Assembly: GCA_029547185.1 (NCBI GenBank)
Contig: JAKPPU010000110.1
Span: forward strand, 1 to 64,000
Length of the DNA: 64,000 nucleotides
Origin: Deltaproteobacteria bacterium
GTDB taxonomy: Bacteria > Desulfobacterota > Desulfomonilia > UBA1062
Direction of reading: 5' to 3'
A program made the position numbers and the translations under genes. A model generated the notes under the pieces. The model searched no databases. It had not been told where the DNA came from and saw only the letters and a program-made list of their open reading frames with translations. Positions 1 through 8,704 of this stretch are shown piece by piece (within the stretch, counting starts at the first letter, position 1; each line of letters starts with the position of its first letter).

Positions 1-156
1 CTCGATCTCGTCGAGCTCCGTGTGGCAGACCCCGCAGGTCTTCACCCTGATCAGGACCTCGCCTTCATTGACCTCGGGCTCGGGCATCTCTGCGAGCCTG
101 AGAGGTCTGTCCGTTTCTTTGAGATTCACGACCCGGTCGAGCACCATGGCCTTCAT
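1..156 (-). CDS. Zinc-dependent alcohol dehydrogenase, N-terminal fragment cut by window edge
   Basis: The visible 52 codons start with MKAMVLDRVV and run to GEVLIRVKTCGVCHTELDEIE-type sequence. That is the N-terminal GroES-like fold of the medium-chain zinc alcohol dehydrogenases; the Cys in the CGVCHTE motif is the usual first catalytic-zinc ligand. The family oxidises alcohols or reduces aldehydes with NAD(P). The ATG has a purine-rich site (AAAGGGGTG) just upstream. The rest of the gene lies outside the window, so substrate and completeness cannot be judged. It is transcribed away from recQ. Confidence 0.85.
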   Translation of the reverse strand, partial: MKAMVLDRVVNLKETDRPLRLAEMPEPEVNEGEVLIRVKTCGVCHTELDEIE

Positions 157-285
157 TGCCGCACCCCTTTCATAATGCGCTGCCTTTCCCCTCCCGTAGA
201 GGTATCAGCACCCATAATAGGAGTATTGCGGATACTTCTCAAGCATATATCCTTGCTCCCTTCAGTACGAAAACCCTTGATCCGG

Positions 286-310
286 ATTCCTTTTTATATA
301 AATAAGGAAT
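286..310. promoter_or_regulatory. AT-rich dyad in the adh/recQ divergent intergenic region
   Basis: ATTCCTT (286-292) and AAGGAAT (304-310) form a 7-bp inverted repeat around an 11-base AT-only spacer containing TATATAAAT. It lies between two divergently transcribed genes, where an operator or overlapping promoters would be expected. No regulator is identified; the functional reading is inference. Confidence 0.35.
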
Positions 311-370
311 TTGTGTCAGGAACGCTGCAGTTCATGAACCGTTTCCTCACGTGAGAATGACATAGATGGA

Positions 371-2185
371 ATGATGAATGGAAATCCGCAGACAATCCTG
401 AGAACCGTGTTCGGGTATGAGTCTTTCCGGCCCCACCAGCAGGAGATCATCGAGGGGCTCATCGAGGGACGCGACGCCTTCGTCCTCATGCCCACGGGAG
501 GCGGCAAATCGCTCTGTTACCAGATCCCCGCCATGTGCCGTCAGGGCGTGGGAATCGTGGTCTCTCCGCTCATCTCGCTCATGAAGGACCAGGTCGATGC
601 CTTGCGGGCCTGCGGCGTGAGGGCGGCCTTCTACAACTCCTCACTCCAGAGTGCCGAGGCCAAGAAGGTGCTGGCAAAGCTCCACAACGCGGAGCTCGAT
701 CTCCTGTACATCGCCCCGGAGAGGCTCATGAGCGACGAGTTCCTCGAGAGGCTGAAGAACATTCCGATCGCACTTTTCGCCATCGACGAGGCGCACTGCA
801 TCTCCCAGTGGGGCCATGACTTCAGGCCGGAGTACCGGAAGCTCGGAAGGCTGAGGGGCCTGTTCCCTGAAATCCCGCTCATTGCCCTGACCGCAACGGC
901 CGAGCCCCATACCCGGCAGGACATCCTCGACCGCCTCGGCTTGCACAAGGCCAGGAACTACATCTCCGGTTTCGACCGCCCCAATATCCGCTATACGGTC
1001 GTGGAAAAGCGCAAGCCCTTCTCGCAGCTCCTCGAATACCTGCAGTCCCGGTCCGAAAGCGCCGGGATCGTCTACTGCCTCAGCCGGAGCCGCGTGGACA
1101 AGGTGGCAGGCCAGCTCGTCGAGGCCGGGTTCGAAGCGGCCCCGTACCATGCGGGGCTGTCGAGCGAGGAGCGCAAGAAAACCCAGGACGATTTCCTCAA
1201 GGACGACGTCCGGATCATCGTGGCCACGGTGGCCTTCGGCATGGGCATCGACAAGTCCAATGTCCGGTATGTCGTTCACTACGACATCCCGAAGAACATC
1301 GAGAGCTACTACCAGGAAACAGGACGTGCCGGCCGTGACGGCCTGCCTGCCGAGGCCCTGCTGATGTTCGGCTACGGCGACATCGCGGTGGCCAGGGGGC
1401 TCATCGAGAAGACGAGCAATCCGGAGCAGATGCGCATCGAGACCCACAAGCTGAGCGCCATGGTGGGCTTTGCCGAGGCCTTGAGCTGCAGGCGCCGCAT
1501 CCTGCTCGGCTATTTCGGTGAACGCCTCCAGGAAGACTGCGGCAACTGCGACACCTGCCTCCATCCCCCTAAAGCCATCGACGTCACCGAAGACGCCCGC
1601 AAGGCCCTGTCCTGCGTCTACCGGGTGGGACAGCGCTTCGGCATGGCGCACGTAATCGATATCCTCCGGGGCTCCCGCAAGGAGAGGCTGCTCAAGATGG
1701 GGCACGACAGGCTCACCACATACGGGATCGGCGCGGACAGGAGTCAGGAGTTCTGGAGCAGCCTGCTGCGCCACCTGGTCCACCACGGCTTTCTCGAGCA
1801 GGACGTGGGCAACTATTCGGTGCTCAAGCTCACTCAAGCCGCAAAACCGCTGCTCAAGGGCGAGAAGACCCTCACGATGGCCGAGCCCCGCGTCAAGGCG
1901 GCCCCGGAGCCCAAGCATGAACGCCGCAGGCCCGGAGACATCGACTACAGCAAGCCTCTCTTCGAAAGGCTCCGTGCGCTGCGCAAGCACCTGGCCGACG
2001 AGGAGGGCGTGCCTCCCTTCGTCATCTTCAGCGACGCCTCCCTGGCCGAGATGGCCGCCCTCCTTCCCACGGAAGACGAGCACTTCCTCCGCATACACGG
2101 AGTCGGCGAGTACAAGCTCAAACGCTTCGGTCCCTCCTTCCTCGACGAGATCCGCAGATTCACAGGAAGCGACTCGGTTTCATAA
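371..2185 (+). CDS. recQ: ATP-dependent DNA helicase RecQ
   Basis: A 604-residue superfamily 2 3'-5' helicase that unwinds DNA during recombination and fork repair in the cytoplasm. Walker A is GGGKS at residues 43-47 and the DEAH box is at 139-142, followed by the second RecA domain with the HAGLSSEERK and YYQETGRAGRDG motifs. A zinc-binding set of cysteines (CGNCDTC) and the winged-helix RQC region follow, and an HRDC domain occupies about the last 80 residues (PPFVIFSDASLAEMA). Length and domain order match full-length RecQ. The start is ambiguous by one codon (ATGATG); the purine-rich AGATGGA upstream suits the second ATG slightly better. It converges on fdhE. Confidence 0.96.
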   Translation: MMNGNPQTILRTVFGYESFRPHQQEIIEGLIEGRDAFVLMPTGGGKSLCYQIPAMCRQGVGIVVSPLISLMKDQVDALRACGVRAAFYNSSLQSAEAKKVLAKLHNAELDLLYIAPERLMSDEFLERLKNIPIALFAIDEAHCISQWGHDFRPEYRKLGRLRGLFPEIPLIALTATAEPHTRQDILDRLGLHKARNYISGFDRPNIRYTVVEKRKPFSQLLEYLQSRSESAGIVYCLSRSRVDKVAGQLVEAGFEAAPYHAGLSSEERKKTQDDFLKDDVRIIVATVAFGMGIDKSNVRYVVHYDIPKNIESYYQETGRAGRDGLPAEALLMFGYGDIAVARGLIEKTSNPEQMRIETHKLSAMVGFAEALSCRRRILLGYFGERLQEDCGNCDTCLHPPKAIDVTEDARKALSCVYRVGQRFGMAHVIDILRGSRKERLLKMGHDRLTTYGIGADRSQEFWSSLLRHLVHHGFLEQDVGNYSVLKLTQAAKPLLKGEKTLTMAEPRVKAAPEPKHERRRPGDIDYSKPLFERLRALRKHLADEEGVPPFVIFSDASLAEMAALLPTEDEHFLRIHGVGEYKLKRFGPSFLDEIRRFTGSDSVS

Positions 2186-2529
2186 GCGTTGCGGAAAAGC
2201 GTCGGGAGGAGTGGGAGTCGGATTTGAAAATTTGTCCGGAGGAGAGGGAGGCAGGATGAGCCCTTCCTTCACCGGAATCACTTTTCGAATGCATCCTAAG
2301 GTTTGCCTTTAAGGGCGACCCCGTAAACTCACCTTACTCGTTTGGAGGAGAGGATGACAGGGGAGAAAGCGGGAATGACACGGTGGAGAAGAATTCGCTC
2401 CATAAGTGTAAACCATCATGAACGATTCCTTAAATTAACGCCCATTCGTGAAAACGGGAATCCAGGAGATCTCGGGCTTTCTGGGAAACTCTCTTTCCCG
2501 ACTCAGGACGCCGGGAATCGGGGGTTTGT
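2186..2529. other. Intergenic region between convergent recQ and fdhE; no gene
   Basis: No credible gene is seen. The left part is purine-rich filler. The right half holds degenerate pieces of a GCGGGAATGACA / CGGGAATCCAGGAG type sequence (listed separately), the kind of interspersed repeat often found between convergent genes. No clean hairpin plus T-run was found for either gene. Confidence 0.6.
2352..2523. repeat. Degenerate interspersed-repeat fragments (GCGGGAATGACA type)
   Basis: Two pieces are visible: GGATGACAGGGGAGAAAGC followed by GGGAATGACA, and further right AACGGGAATCCAGGAG followed by TTTCCCGACTCAGGACGC and CGGGAATCGGGGG. Sequences of the form GCGGGAATGACA / GGGAATCCAG with an internal inverted repeat are a common multicopy intergenic element in many Gram-negative genomes. 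The assignment rests on recalled pattern only; copy number in this genome is unknown. Confidence 0.4.
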
Positions 2530-3243
2530 CTATGAGGGAAGGGAAAACCCTTCCTTGCCTGCGAGATCGTCCAGCTCGAGGGTGAGGGCGTCTTCCGTCT
2601 CGGGATCGGTGACGGTGCGCACCCGCGTATCGATCACCTTGAAATAATGCCTGCACACCTTGCAGAAGTATACCCGCACACCCTCGATGCCCTCGGCATC
2701 GAAATACCCCAGCGTGGCATGATCGGTATTGCTGCACGCAGGGCACCTGAGCCTCGGGAACCGCCAGGTATGTCCGCACGAAAGGCAGGCGAGCGTACGC
2801 TCGTCTTCCGCATCGAAACCGATCTTTGCAAACGACCCGCAGAAGGGACAGTCGCCTTCGTACAGTGCTTCGGGAACCAGGCGAAGGTTTTTCTCTCTGA
2901 GCATGTGGAGAAAACGGGACACGATGCTGTTTATGACTGCGCCGGTAAGCTCCCTGTCGGCTTCCGGAACGGTCGGGGGATCCTGCCCGGTGATGAATGA
3001 CGCAAGGACCTCGGCTATGTCGAACGCGGGGTCGGCGCCTGCGGTTTCTTTCCAGACAGCAGAGCAGACCGGAGCGAGGATCGGGATGAATGCGCTGAAG
3101 TCGTCCATTCCCTTTAAAGGGGCTTCAAGCTCGGGAATCGCGACGTTTGAGAGGACGCGCTCGGTGAGCTCGTGCAGGGCTTTTATTCCGAGGATTGCTT
3201 CGGTTTGGGCCGGATAAGCATTCAAGATCGAGTCCCAGTTCAT
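2530..3243 (-). CDS. fdhE: Formate dehydrogenase accessory protein FdhE
   Basis: A 237-residue cytoplasmic protein needed for maturation of respiratory formate dehydrogenase. The N-terminal half is alpha-helical. The C-terminal half carries four CxxC pairs (CPFC, CLSC, CPAC, CKVC), the rubredoxin-like iron or zinc sites typical of FdhE. E. coli FdhE is about 309 residues, so this is a shorter version as found in anaerobes. It is divergent from the formate dehydrogenase operon, which fits its role. The start has an AGGGTG site at reasonable spacing. Confidence 0.92.
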   Translation of the reverse strand: MNWDSILNAYPAQTEAILGIKALHELTERVLSNVAIPELEAPLKGMDDFSAFIPILAPVCSAVWKETAGADPAFDIAEVLASFITGQDPPTVPEADRELTGAVINSIVSRFLHMLREKNLRLVPEALYEGDCPFCGSFAKIGFDAEDERTLACLSCGHTWRFPRLRCPACSNTDHATLGYFDAEGIEGVRVYFCKVCRHYFKVIDTRVRTVTDPETEDALTLELDDLAGKEGFSLPS

Positions 3244-3309
3244 GCAGGCACCCTAGGGAAAATCGAGCCTGAAGTCAAGCCAATTCACCCGGCATTTATA
3301 TGCCTTGTT

Positions 3310-3354
3310 TTGCATAACAACGGTATTTATGTAATAAATTGCATAACATATAAT
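3310..3354 (+). promoter_or_regulatory. Promoter and direct-repeat operator of the formate dehydrogenase operon
   Basis: A perfect TATAAT (3349-3354) lies about 90 bases before the fdnG-type ATG, with a weak -35 (TTTATG, 3326-3331) at 17 bases. Two perfect copies of the 10-mer TTGCATAACA sit at 3310-3319 and 3339-3348. Their starts are 29 bases apart, close to three helical turns, which suits cooperative regulator binding. The second copy lies between -35 and -10. A small palindrome GGCAT-TTAT-ATGCC lies just upstream (3291-3304) and may serve fdhE. Which regulator binds is unknown. Confidence 0.5.
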
Positions 3355-3443
3355 GAATTGTCATTCATTTTTTCGTTGAAATACTGAGGAGATGATCGTA
3401 TATTGGAGGGGTATCAAAAAAAACCATCGTGGGAGAGTTGCTT

Positions 3444-6400
3444 ATGAATATCTCGAGGAGGAATTTCCTCAAGCTGGCAGGCGGCACCTTCGCAGCGGCC
3501 GGTATCGGGACAGGGCTCGGCATACAGCCGGCATACGCCCAGCCGAGAAAGATCCGCTATGCGCAGGAAGTCACCACGATCTGCCCGTATTGCGGGGTGG
3601 GCTGCGGCATCATCGCCCACGTCTCAAACGGCAAGGTGATCAACACGGAAGGCGATCCTGACCATCCCATCAACAAGGGGGCGCTGTGCTCCAAGGGCGG
3701 ATCTCTCTACCAGATCGCAAACAATGATAAGCGCAACCAGAAGGTTCTCTACCGCGCTCCCGGGGCTGATTCCTGGAAAGAGGTCGAGTGGGACTGGGCC
3801 CTCGACAAGATCACTGCGAACCTCAAGAAGACCAGAGACGCCGGCTTCAAGCTCGTCAACGAGAAGAACGAGGTCGTGAACCGGTGCGAGAGCATCGCCG
3901 CCATCGGTGGTGCAGCACTCGACAACGAAGAGGTTTACGCCCTGACCAAGATGAACAGGGCGCTCGGTCTGGTGTATGTCGAACACCAGGCCCGGATCTG
4001 ACACAGCGCCACGGTCGCCGGTCTGGCGGCATCTTTCGGTCGCGGTGCCATGACAAATCACTGGAACGACATCCAGCATGCGGATGCCATTCTCATCATG
4101 GGCTCCAACCCAGCGGAAAACCATCCCATCTCTTTCAAATGGGTCAACGAGGCCAGGGCCAAGAGAGGCGCCAAGCTCATCGTAGTGGACCCGAGGTTCA
4201 CCAGGTCTGCTGCAACGGCAGACTATTACGCGCGCCTCAGGCCGGGCACGGACATCGCCTTTTTGGGAGCCATGATCAACTATGCCATAGAGCATGACAG
4301 GATTCAGTGGGAGTACGTCAAGAATTACTCTGATGCCGCATACCTCGTGAATCCCGATTTCAAGGGCCCGGATGATCTGGACGGCGAATTCTCCGGGCTC
4401 AACGGAAGCAAGTACGACAAGGCAAGCTGGAGCTATCAGACCGACGAAAACGGTATCCCCAAGATGGACCCGACGCTGCAGGATCCCATGTGCGTGTTCC
4501 AGCTCCTGAAAAAACATTACTCTCGCTACACCCTGAAGAAGGTCAGCGAGTTCACCGGATGCGACATCAAGTCCCTCGAGACAGTATGTGACGAGTATAC
4601 GTCCACGTACAAGCCGGAGCTCTCGGGCACCATCATGTACGCCATGGGCACGACGCAGCACACCTACGGCTCACAGAACGTGCGGGCCTTCTCCGTGCTC
4701 CAGATCCTGCTCGGAAACATCGGGGTTGCAGGCGGCGGCATCAATGCTCTGCGCGGAGAGAGCAACGTGCAGGGCTCCACGGACCATGCCGCGCTTTTCC
4801 ACATCCTGCCCGGCTACCTCAAGTATCCCAAGGCCAACGAGCCGACCCTGGCCACGTACAACGAGAATAACACGCCGAAGTCCAAAGACCCCATGAGCAT
4901 CAACTGGTGGGGGAACACACCGAAGTACATCGCCAGCCTCCTGAAGGCATGGTGGAGAGACGTTGATCTGGAGACCGGCTACAGCTACCTTCCCAAGATC
5001 GACGATGGAAAGAACTACTCCTATCTGCCCATCTTCAGCGCCATGGCAAACGGAGACCTCAAGGGCATGTTCGTCTGGGGCATGAACCCGGCAGTGGGCG
5101 CACCGAGCTCCAAGATGATCAGGAAGGCACTCGCCCAGCTCGACTGGATGGTTGCCATCGACCTGTGGGAGACTGAAACTTCGGCCTTCTGGCAGAAAGA
5201 GGCAGGCGTGAACCCGGCCGACATCAAAACCGAGGTCTTCCTGCTCCCCGCCGCATCATCGGTCGAGAAGGAAGGTTCGATCTCCAACTCAGGCAGGCTG
5301 GGTCAGTGGCGGTACAAGGCCATCAATCCCATAGGACATTCAGAGGACGATCTGTGGATCATGAACCAGATCGTGAACCGCATCAAGACCCTCTATGCCA
5401 AGGAAGGCGGGGCATTCCCGGATCCCATCATCAATCTCAACTGGAACTACGGCAAGGTGGGGCTCGACGGCAAAATCCACAACCCGTCCCCCCGGGAGGT
5501 GGCCAAGGAGATCAACGGCTACTTCATCGTGGATAAGGAAATCGAAGACAAGGCCAAAGGAGAGATCAAGAAATTCAAGGCAGGAGATATGGTGCCGGGA
5601 TTCCCCATGCTGCAGGATGACGGCTCCACGGTAAGCGGCTGCTGGATCTACTGCGGGTCTGTCAGCGATACCGAGAACAAGATGATGAAACGCGATGCCA
5701 CGGACCCGACCGGACTGGGCATGTATCCCAACTGGGCCTGGTGCTGGCCGGTAAACCGCAGGATCATCTACAATCGCGCAAGCGTGAATGCCGAAGGCAA
5801 GCCTTTTGCCAAGGACAAGCCGGTCATCTGGTGGAGCGGCCTCAAGAAGACGTGGCTCGGAGATGTTCCGGACGGCGGAGGAGACCCCGGCACCAGGCAC
5901 CCGTTCATCATGGTTCCTCACGGCCGCGCCATGCTCTTCGCAGCAGGCATGACCGACGGTCCTTTCCCCGAGCACTACGAGCCGCTGGAATCCACGGTGA
6001 AAAACATATTCAGCTCGAAGCAGGTCTCCCCGATCGTCACCAGGTGGGACGAGAAGGCAAAGGAAAAGACCTGCAACCCGATCCTGGCAGCAGGCTGCAT
6101 CGCGGCTACATTCGGGAGCGAGGAAGCCAAGGAGTTCCCGGTCATCTGCTCGACCTATCGCCTGTCAGAGCACTGGCAGACCGGCCAGATGACCCGGTGG
6201 CTGCCATGGCTGACCGAACTGGTCCCGAACCAGTTCGTCGAGATGAGCGAAGAATTCGCCCGCGAGATGGGCATCACCTTCGGCGACAAGGTCCGCCTGA
6301 CCTCGGCACGCAACATCGAGGGCATCGAGGCCTATGCCATGATCACCAAGCGCCTCAAACCCTTCGTCATTCAGGGCAAGAAGCATCACATGGTGGGTAT

Positions 6401-6530
6401 CACCTGGCACTTCGGATACAAGGGGCTGGCCACGGGAGGCAACGCCAATGACCTCACCCCCTTCATCGGAGACAGCAACACCATGATTCCTGAATACAAA
6501 GCTTTCCTCGTGAAAGTGGAAAAGGTTTAA
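3444..6530 (+). CDS. fdnG: Formate dehydrogenase alpha subunit, selenocysteine-containing (FDH-N/O type)
   Basis: Catalytic subunit of a membrane-anchored, outward-facing formate dehydrogenase that oxidises formate to CO2 at a molybdenum or tungsten bis-MGD centre. One reading frame of 1028 residues is interrupted only by a UGA at 3999-4001 (codon 186) in the context ARI-U-HSATVAGL. This is the conserved selenocysteine position of E. coli FdnG, and the codons after it continue in frame. The N-terminus has a twin-arginine signal (SRRNFLK, then a hydrophobic stretch ending AYA-Q). The CPYCGVGC motif binds the [4Fe-4S] cluster. The ATG at 3444 is chosen over an upstream GTG because GGGAGAG lies 7 bases before it. 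It overlaps nothing and is 11 bases before the beta-subunit gene. It is not a pseudogene: the SECIS element is in place. Confidence 0.96.
3999..4040 (+). promoter_or_regulatory. Selenocysteine UGA codon with bacterial SECIS hairpin
   Basis: Downstream of UGA, CGCC (4016-4019) pairs with GGCG (4025-4028) around the loop GGTCT (4020-4024). In E. coli fdhF the apical loop is also GGUCU and begins 18 bases after the UGA; here it is likewise 18 bases after. This matches the bSECIS recognised by SelB. The comparison with E. coli is from memory of the published element. Confidence 0.9.
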
Positions 6531-6541
6531 GGGGGTGAAAA

Positions 6542-7327
6542 ATGGCTGAATATATCAAGCTTGTCGACGTAACGAAGTGCACCGGCTGCAGGGGCTGCCA
6601 GGTGGCGTGCAAACAGTGGAACGAGTTGCCTGCGGAAAAAACCGGATTCACCGGTTCTCTGCAGAACCCGAAAGACCTTTCCTACAACACCTGGTGCCTC
6701 ATCAGGTTCGACGAAGTGGAGAAGAAGGACAAACTGAACTGGCTCATGCGCCACGATGCGTGCATGCACTGTGAGACGCCCGCATGCGTCAAGGCCTGCC
6801 CTTCACCCGGCGCCCTGTTCAAGACGCCGGAAGGCGCGGTCGTGCACGACACGAATTACTGCATCGGCTGCAAATCGTGCATCGTTGCCTGCCCGTTCGA
6901 CATACCGAGGAACAATCCTGCCATCGAAAAGATGGCCAAGTGCTCGCTGTGCTACGACAGGATAACCGACGGCAAGAAGCCCGCCTGCGTGACCGCGTGC
7001 CCCACCGGGTGTCTGAGCTTCGGCTCCAAGGACGCGATGCTCATGGCGGCTGAAAAACGCGCAGAGCAGATAAAGGGCTTCATCTATCCGAACAACCCCA
7101 AGTACGAGACCCACCTCATGTATATCATGCCCGGCACAGTCGAGATCACCGACTTCTCCCACACCAATCCGAACCCGAAGATGCCGGCGACAATCCTCTG
7201 GTGGAAGAACCTCTTCAAGCCGCTGACGCTCATCGGCATCGGCGGCGTTGCAGGAGCTGCCTTCCTCCATTACATCATCAAGGGACCGCACAGAGTTCAC
7301 GAGAAGAAAGAAGAAGGGGGTGAATAA
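6542..7327 (+). CDS. fdnH: Formate dehydrogenase beta subunit (four [4Fe-4S] ferredoxin)
   Basis: Electron-transfer subunit carrying electrons from the catalytic subunit to the membrane cytochrome. Ferredoxin-type cysteine groups appear in order: CTGCRGCQVAC, CMHCETPACVKAC, CIGCKSCIVAC, and CSLCYDRITDGKKPACVTAC, enough for four [4Fe-4S] clusters. Near the C-terminus is a single membrane anchor (LTLIGIGGVAGAAFLHYII). At 261 residues it is a little shorter than E. coli FdnH (294). GGGGGTG precedes the ATG, and its stop abuts the gamma-subunit ATG directly, so translation is coupled. Confidence 0.95.
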   Translation: MAEYIKLVDVTKCTGCRGCQVACKQWNELPAEKTGFTGSLQNPKDLSYNTWCLIRFDEVEKKDKLNWLMRHDACMHCETPACVKACPSPGALFKTPEGAVVHDTNYCIGCKSCIVACPFDIPRNNPAIEKMAKCSLCYDRITDGKKPACVTACPTGCLSFGSKDAMLMAAEKRAEQIKGFIYPNNPKYETHLMYIMPGTVEITDFSHTNPNPKMPATILWWKNLFKPLTLIGIGGVAGAAFLHYIIKGPHRVHEKKEEGGE

Positions 7328-7972
7328 ATGTCCGCACATGAGAATCTGATCAAGGTAACGGATGCGGAAGAGAGGATCGTTCACTGGCTCCTCGCCGGGA
7401 GCTGCCTCTTCTGTCTCATAACGGGCCTGGGCTTCATGTTCCATTCATGGAGCTTCATCGCCACGCTCTTCGGCGGCTACTATGCCATGAAGTGGATGCA
7501 CATATTCTCGGGCATCGTTTTCATGGCATCTCTCGTCTACTCCTACTTCATGTGGAAGAAGGACTGCGAGTTCGAGCCGAGTGATCTCCAGTGGGTGCTC
7601 AAGGGCGGGGGATATCTCTGGGAAGTGAAGGACCTTCCCCCGGTCTACAAGTACAATGCCGGCCAGAAGGCATTCTTCTGGATACTCGTGGCATGCGGAG
7701 CCGTCATCGTCATCTCGGGGCTCATCATGTGGAACCCTGTCTTCTACCCCGTGATCGCCGCGCGCTTCGCATACATGCTCCATGCAGGCGCAGTGGTCGT
7801 GCTGGGCTCCTTCATCGTGGTGCACATCTACCTGGGCACGGCAGGCAATCCGGGCACGGTGACGGCAATGTTCACCGGTCAGGTCACGAGAGCCTGGTGT
7901 GAAACGCACTGCCCGCGCTGGCTCGCGGAAAGGGACAATTACAAGCCCGGCCAGGAAAAGGAAACAGCATAA
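7328..7972 (+). CDS. fdnI: Formate dehydrogenase gamma subunit, cytochrome b556
   Basis: A 214-residue di-heme b cytochrome with four predicted membrane segments (for example CLFCLITGLGFMF, MHIFSGIVFMASLVYSYFMW, AFFWILVACGAVIVISGLI and LHAGAVVVLGSFIVVHIYLG). Histidines in the first and last helices are candidate heme ligands. It passes electrons from the beta subunit to the quinone pool. The start follows GGGGGTG in the end of fdnH. It is the last gene before a strong terminator, so the operon is fdnGHI-like. Confidence 0.93.
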   Translation: MSAHENLIKVTDAEERIVHWLLAGSCLFCLITGLGFMFHSWSFIATLFGGYYAMKWMHIFSGIVFMASLVYSYFMWKKDCEFEPSDLQWVLKGGGYLWEVKDLPPVYKYNAGQKAFFWILVACGAVIVISGLIMWNPVFYPVIAARFAYMLHAGAVVVLGSFIVVHIYLGTAGNPGTVTAMFTGQVTRAWCETHCPRWLAERDNYKPGQEKETA

Positions 7973-7992
7973 TACCTGCCGGTAAAGCGTAC

Positions 7993-8039
7993 AAGGGACT
8001 GACGAGGCCCTTTCTCGAAACCTCGTCAGTCCCTTTTTC
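7993..8039 (+). terminator. Rho-independent terminator of the formate dehydrogenase operon
   Basis: A 15-bp perfect stem (AAGGGACTGACGAGG at 7993-8007 with its complement at 8021-8035) closes a 13-base loop and is followed by a T-rich tract. It lies 20 bases after the fdnI-type stop codon. Confidence 0.92.
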
Positions 8040-8113
8040 TTTGACTCCACACCTCTTCTTCTCGGTGCAGGGACATAGTGCCCTTGCCGAGCCGTCCGCC
8101 CGGGGGTATAATT

Positions 8114-8704
8114 ATGGCTATGAAAAAAATCTCCTGTCTTTCGTTGGCCTTCTTGTTCTGTGCCTGGTTTTCCTCTGCAGGCGCAGCGGTTCCCGAACAG
8201 GGATATGGCAAGGCTATTACCCGGGCCAGGCTCCAGCCGATCGATGACAAGGCGGCCGCAGCATATCTGGGAATCCCGCAGAAGAGCGGCGGGGTCTCGC
8301 TCGGCGATATCGATGCCGATATCATCATCGTCGAGATCTTCAGCATGTACTGTCCTTACTGCCAGAGGCATGCACCAGCGACCAACGAGCTCTTCGATGC
8401 CATAGAGTCGGGAAATGCTACCCGAGAAAAGATCCGGCTGATCGGTATCGGGGTCGGAAACAGCGCTCATGAAGCCGCATTCTTCAAGAAAAAATACGGT
8501 ATCCGGTTTCCCCTGTTTTCCGATGCAAACTCTGCTGTCTTGAACTCCCTTCCCGGCGTGAGAACCCCCTATTATTTCGCAATCCGGAAGAAAGGAAAAT
8601 CCCTGAACGTATTCTTGCAGCAGCAAGGCGCCTTCGACGATCCTCAGGCATTCCTCAGGACCGTCATCGAGAAGTCCGGTGCCTCTGCCCGAGGAAAACA
8701 GTGA
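8114..8704 (+). CDS. Secreted thioredoxin-fold protein with CPYC motif
   Basis: A 196-residue protein with an N-terminal signal (MAMKK, a hydrophobic stretch, then SSAGA-A), so periplasmic or lipid-anchored outside the cytoplasm. The thioredoxin-fold domain carries the redox motif CPYC in IIIVEIFSMYCPYCQRH and a cis-proline-like segment (VRTPYYFAI). The family reduces or isomerises disulfides, or reduces cytochrome c maturation partners. The ATG at 8114 is chosen because GGGGG lies 7 bases upstream; a second ATG two codons later is possible. It ends in a four-base overlap with the peroxiredoxin-like gene, suggesting joint thiol-redox work. Partner specificity is unknown. Confidence 0.82.
   Translation: MAMKKISCLSLAFLFCAWFSSAGAAVPEQGYGKAITRARLQPIDDKAAAAYLGIPQKSGGVSLGDIDADIIIVEIFSMYCPYCQRHAPATNELFDAIESGNATREKIRLIGIGVGNSAHEAAFFKKKYGIRFPLFSDANSAVLNSLPGVRTPYYFAIRKKGKSLNVFLQQQGAFDDPQAFLRTVIEKSGASARGKQ

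Noticed and set aside
641-2098. 485-codon frame on the minus strand opposite recQ
   Set aside because: Antisense to a clear RecQ; its composition follows from high-GC third positions and no domain is recognisable.
3291-3305. Possible sigma-54 promoter (GGCATTTATATGC) before the formate dehydrogenase operon
   Set aside because: The GG-to-GC spacing is 9, not the required 10 bases, and a perfect TATAAT lies downstream.
3999-4001. In-frame stop splitting the formate dehydrogenase alpha gene into two
   Set aside because: It is the conserved selenocysteine UGA with a SECIS hairpin, so the gene is intact.
3624-4661. 345-codon minus-strand frame opposite the formate dehydrogenase gene
   Set aside because: Shadow of the real coding strand, which carries all conserved motifs.
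7445-8626. 393-codon minus-strand frame crossing fdnI, the terminator and the thioredoxin-like gene
   Set aside because: It spans a transcription terminator and two well-supported genes on the other strand.
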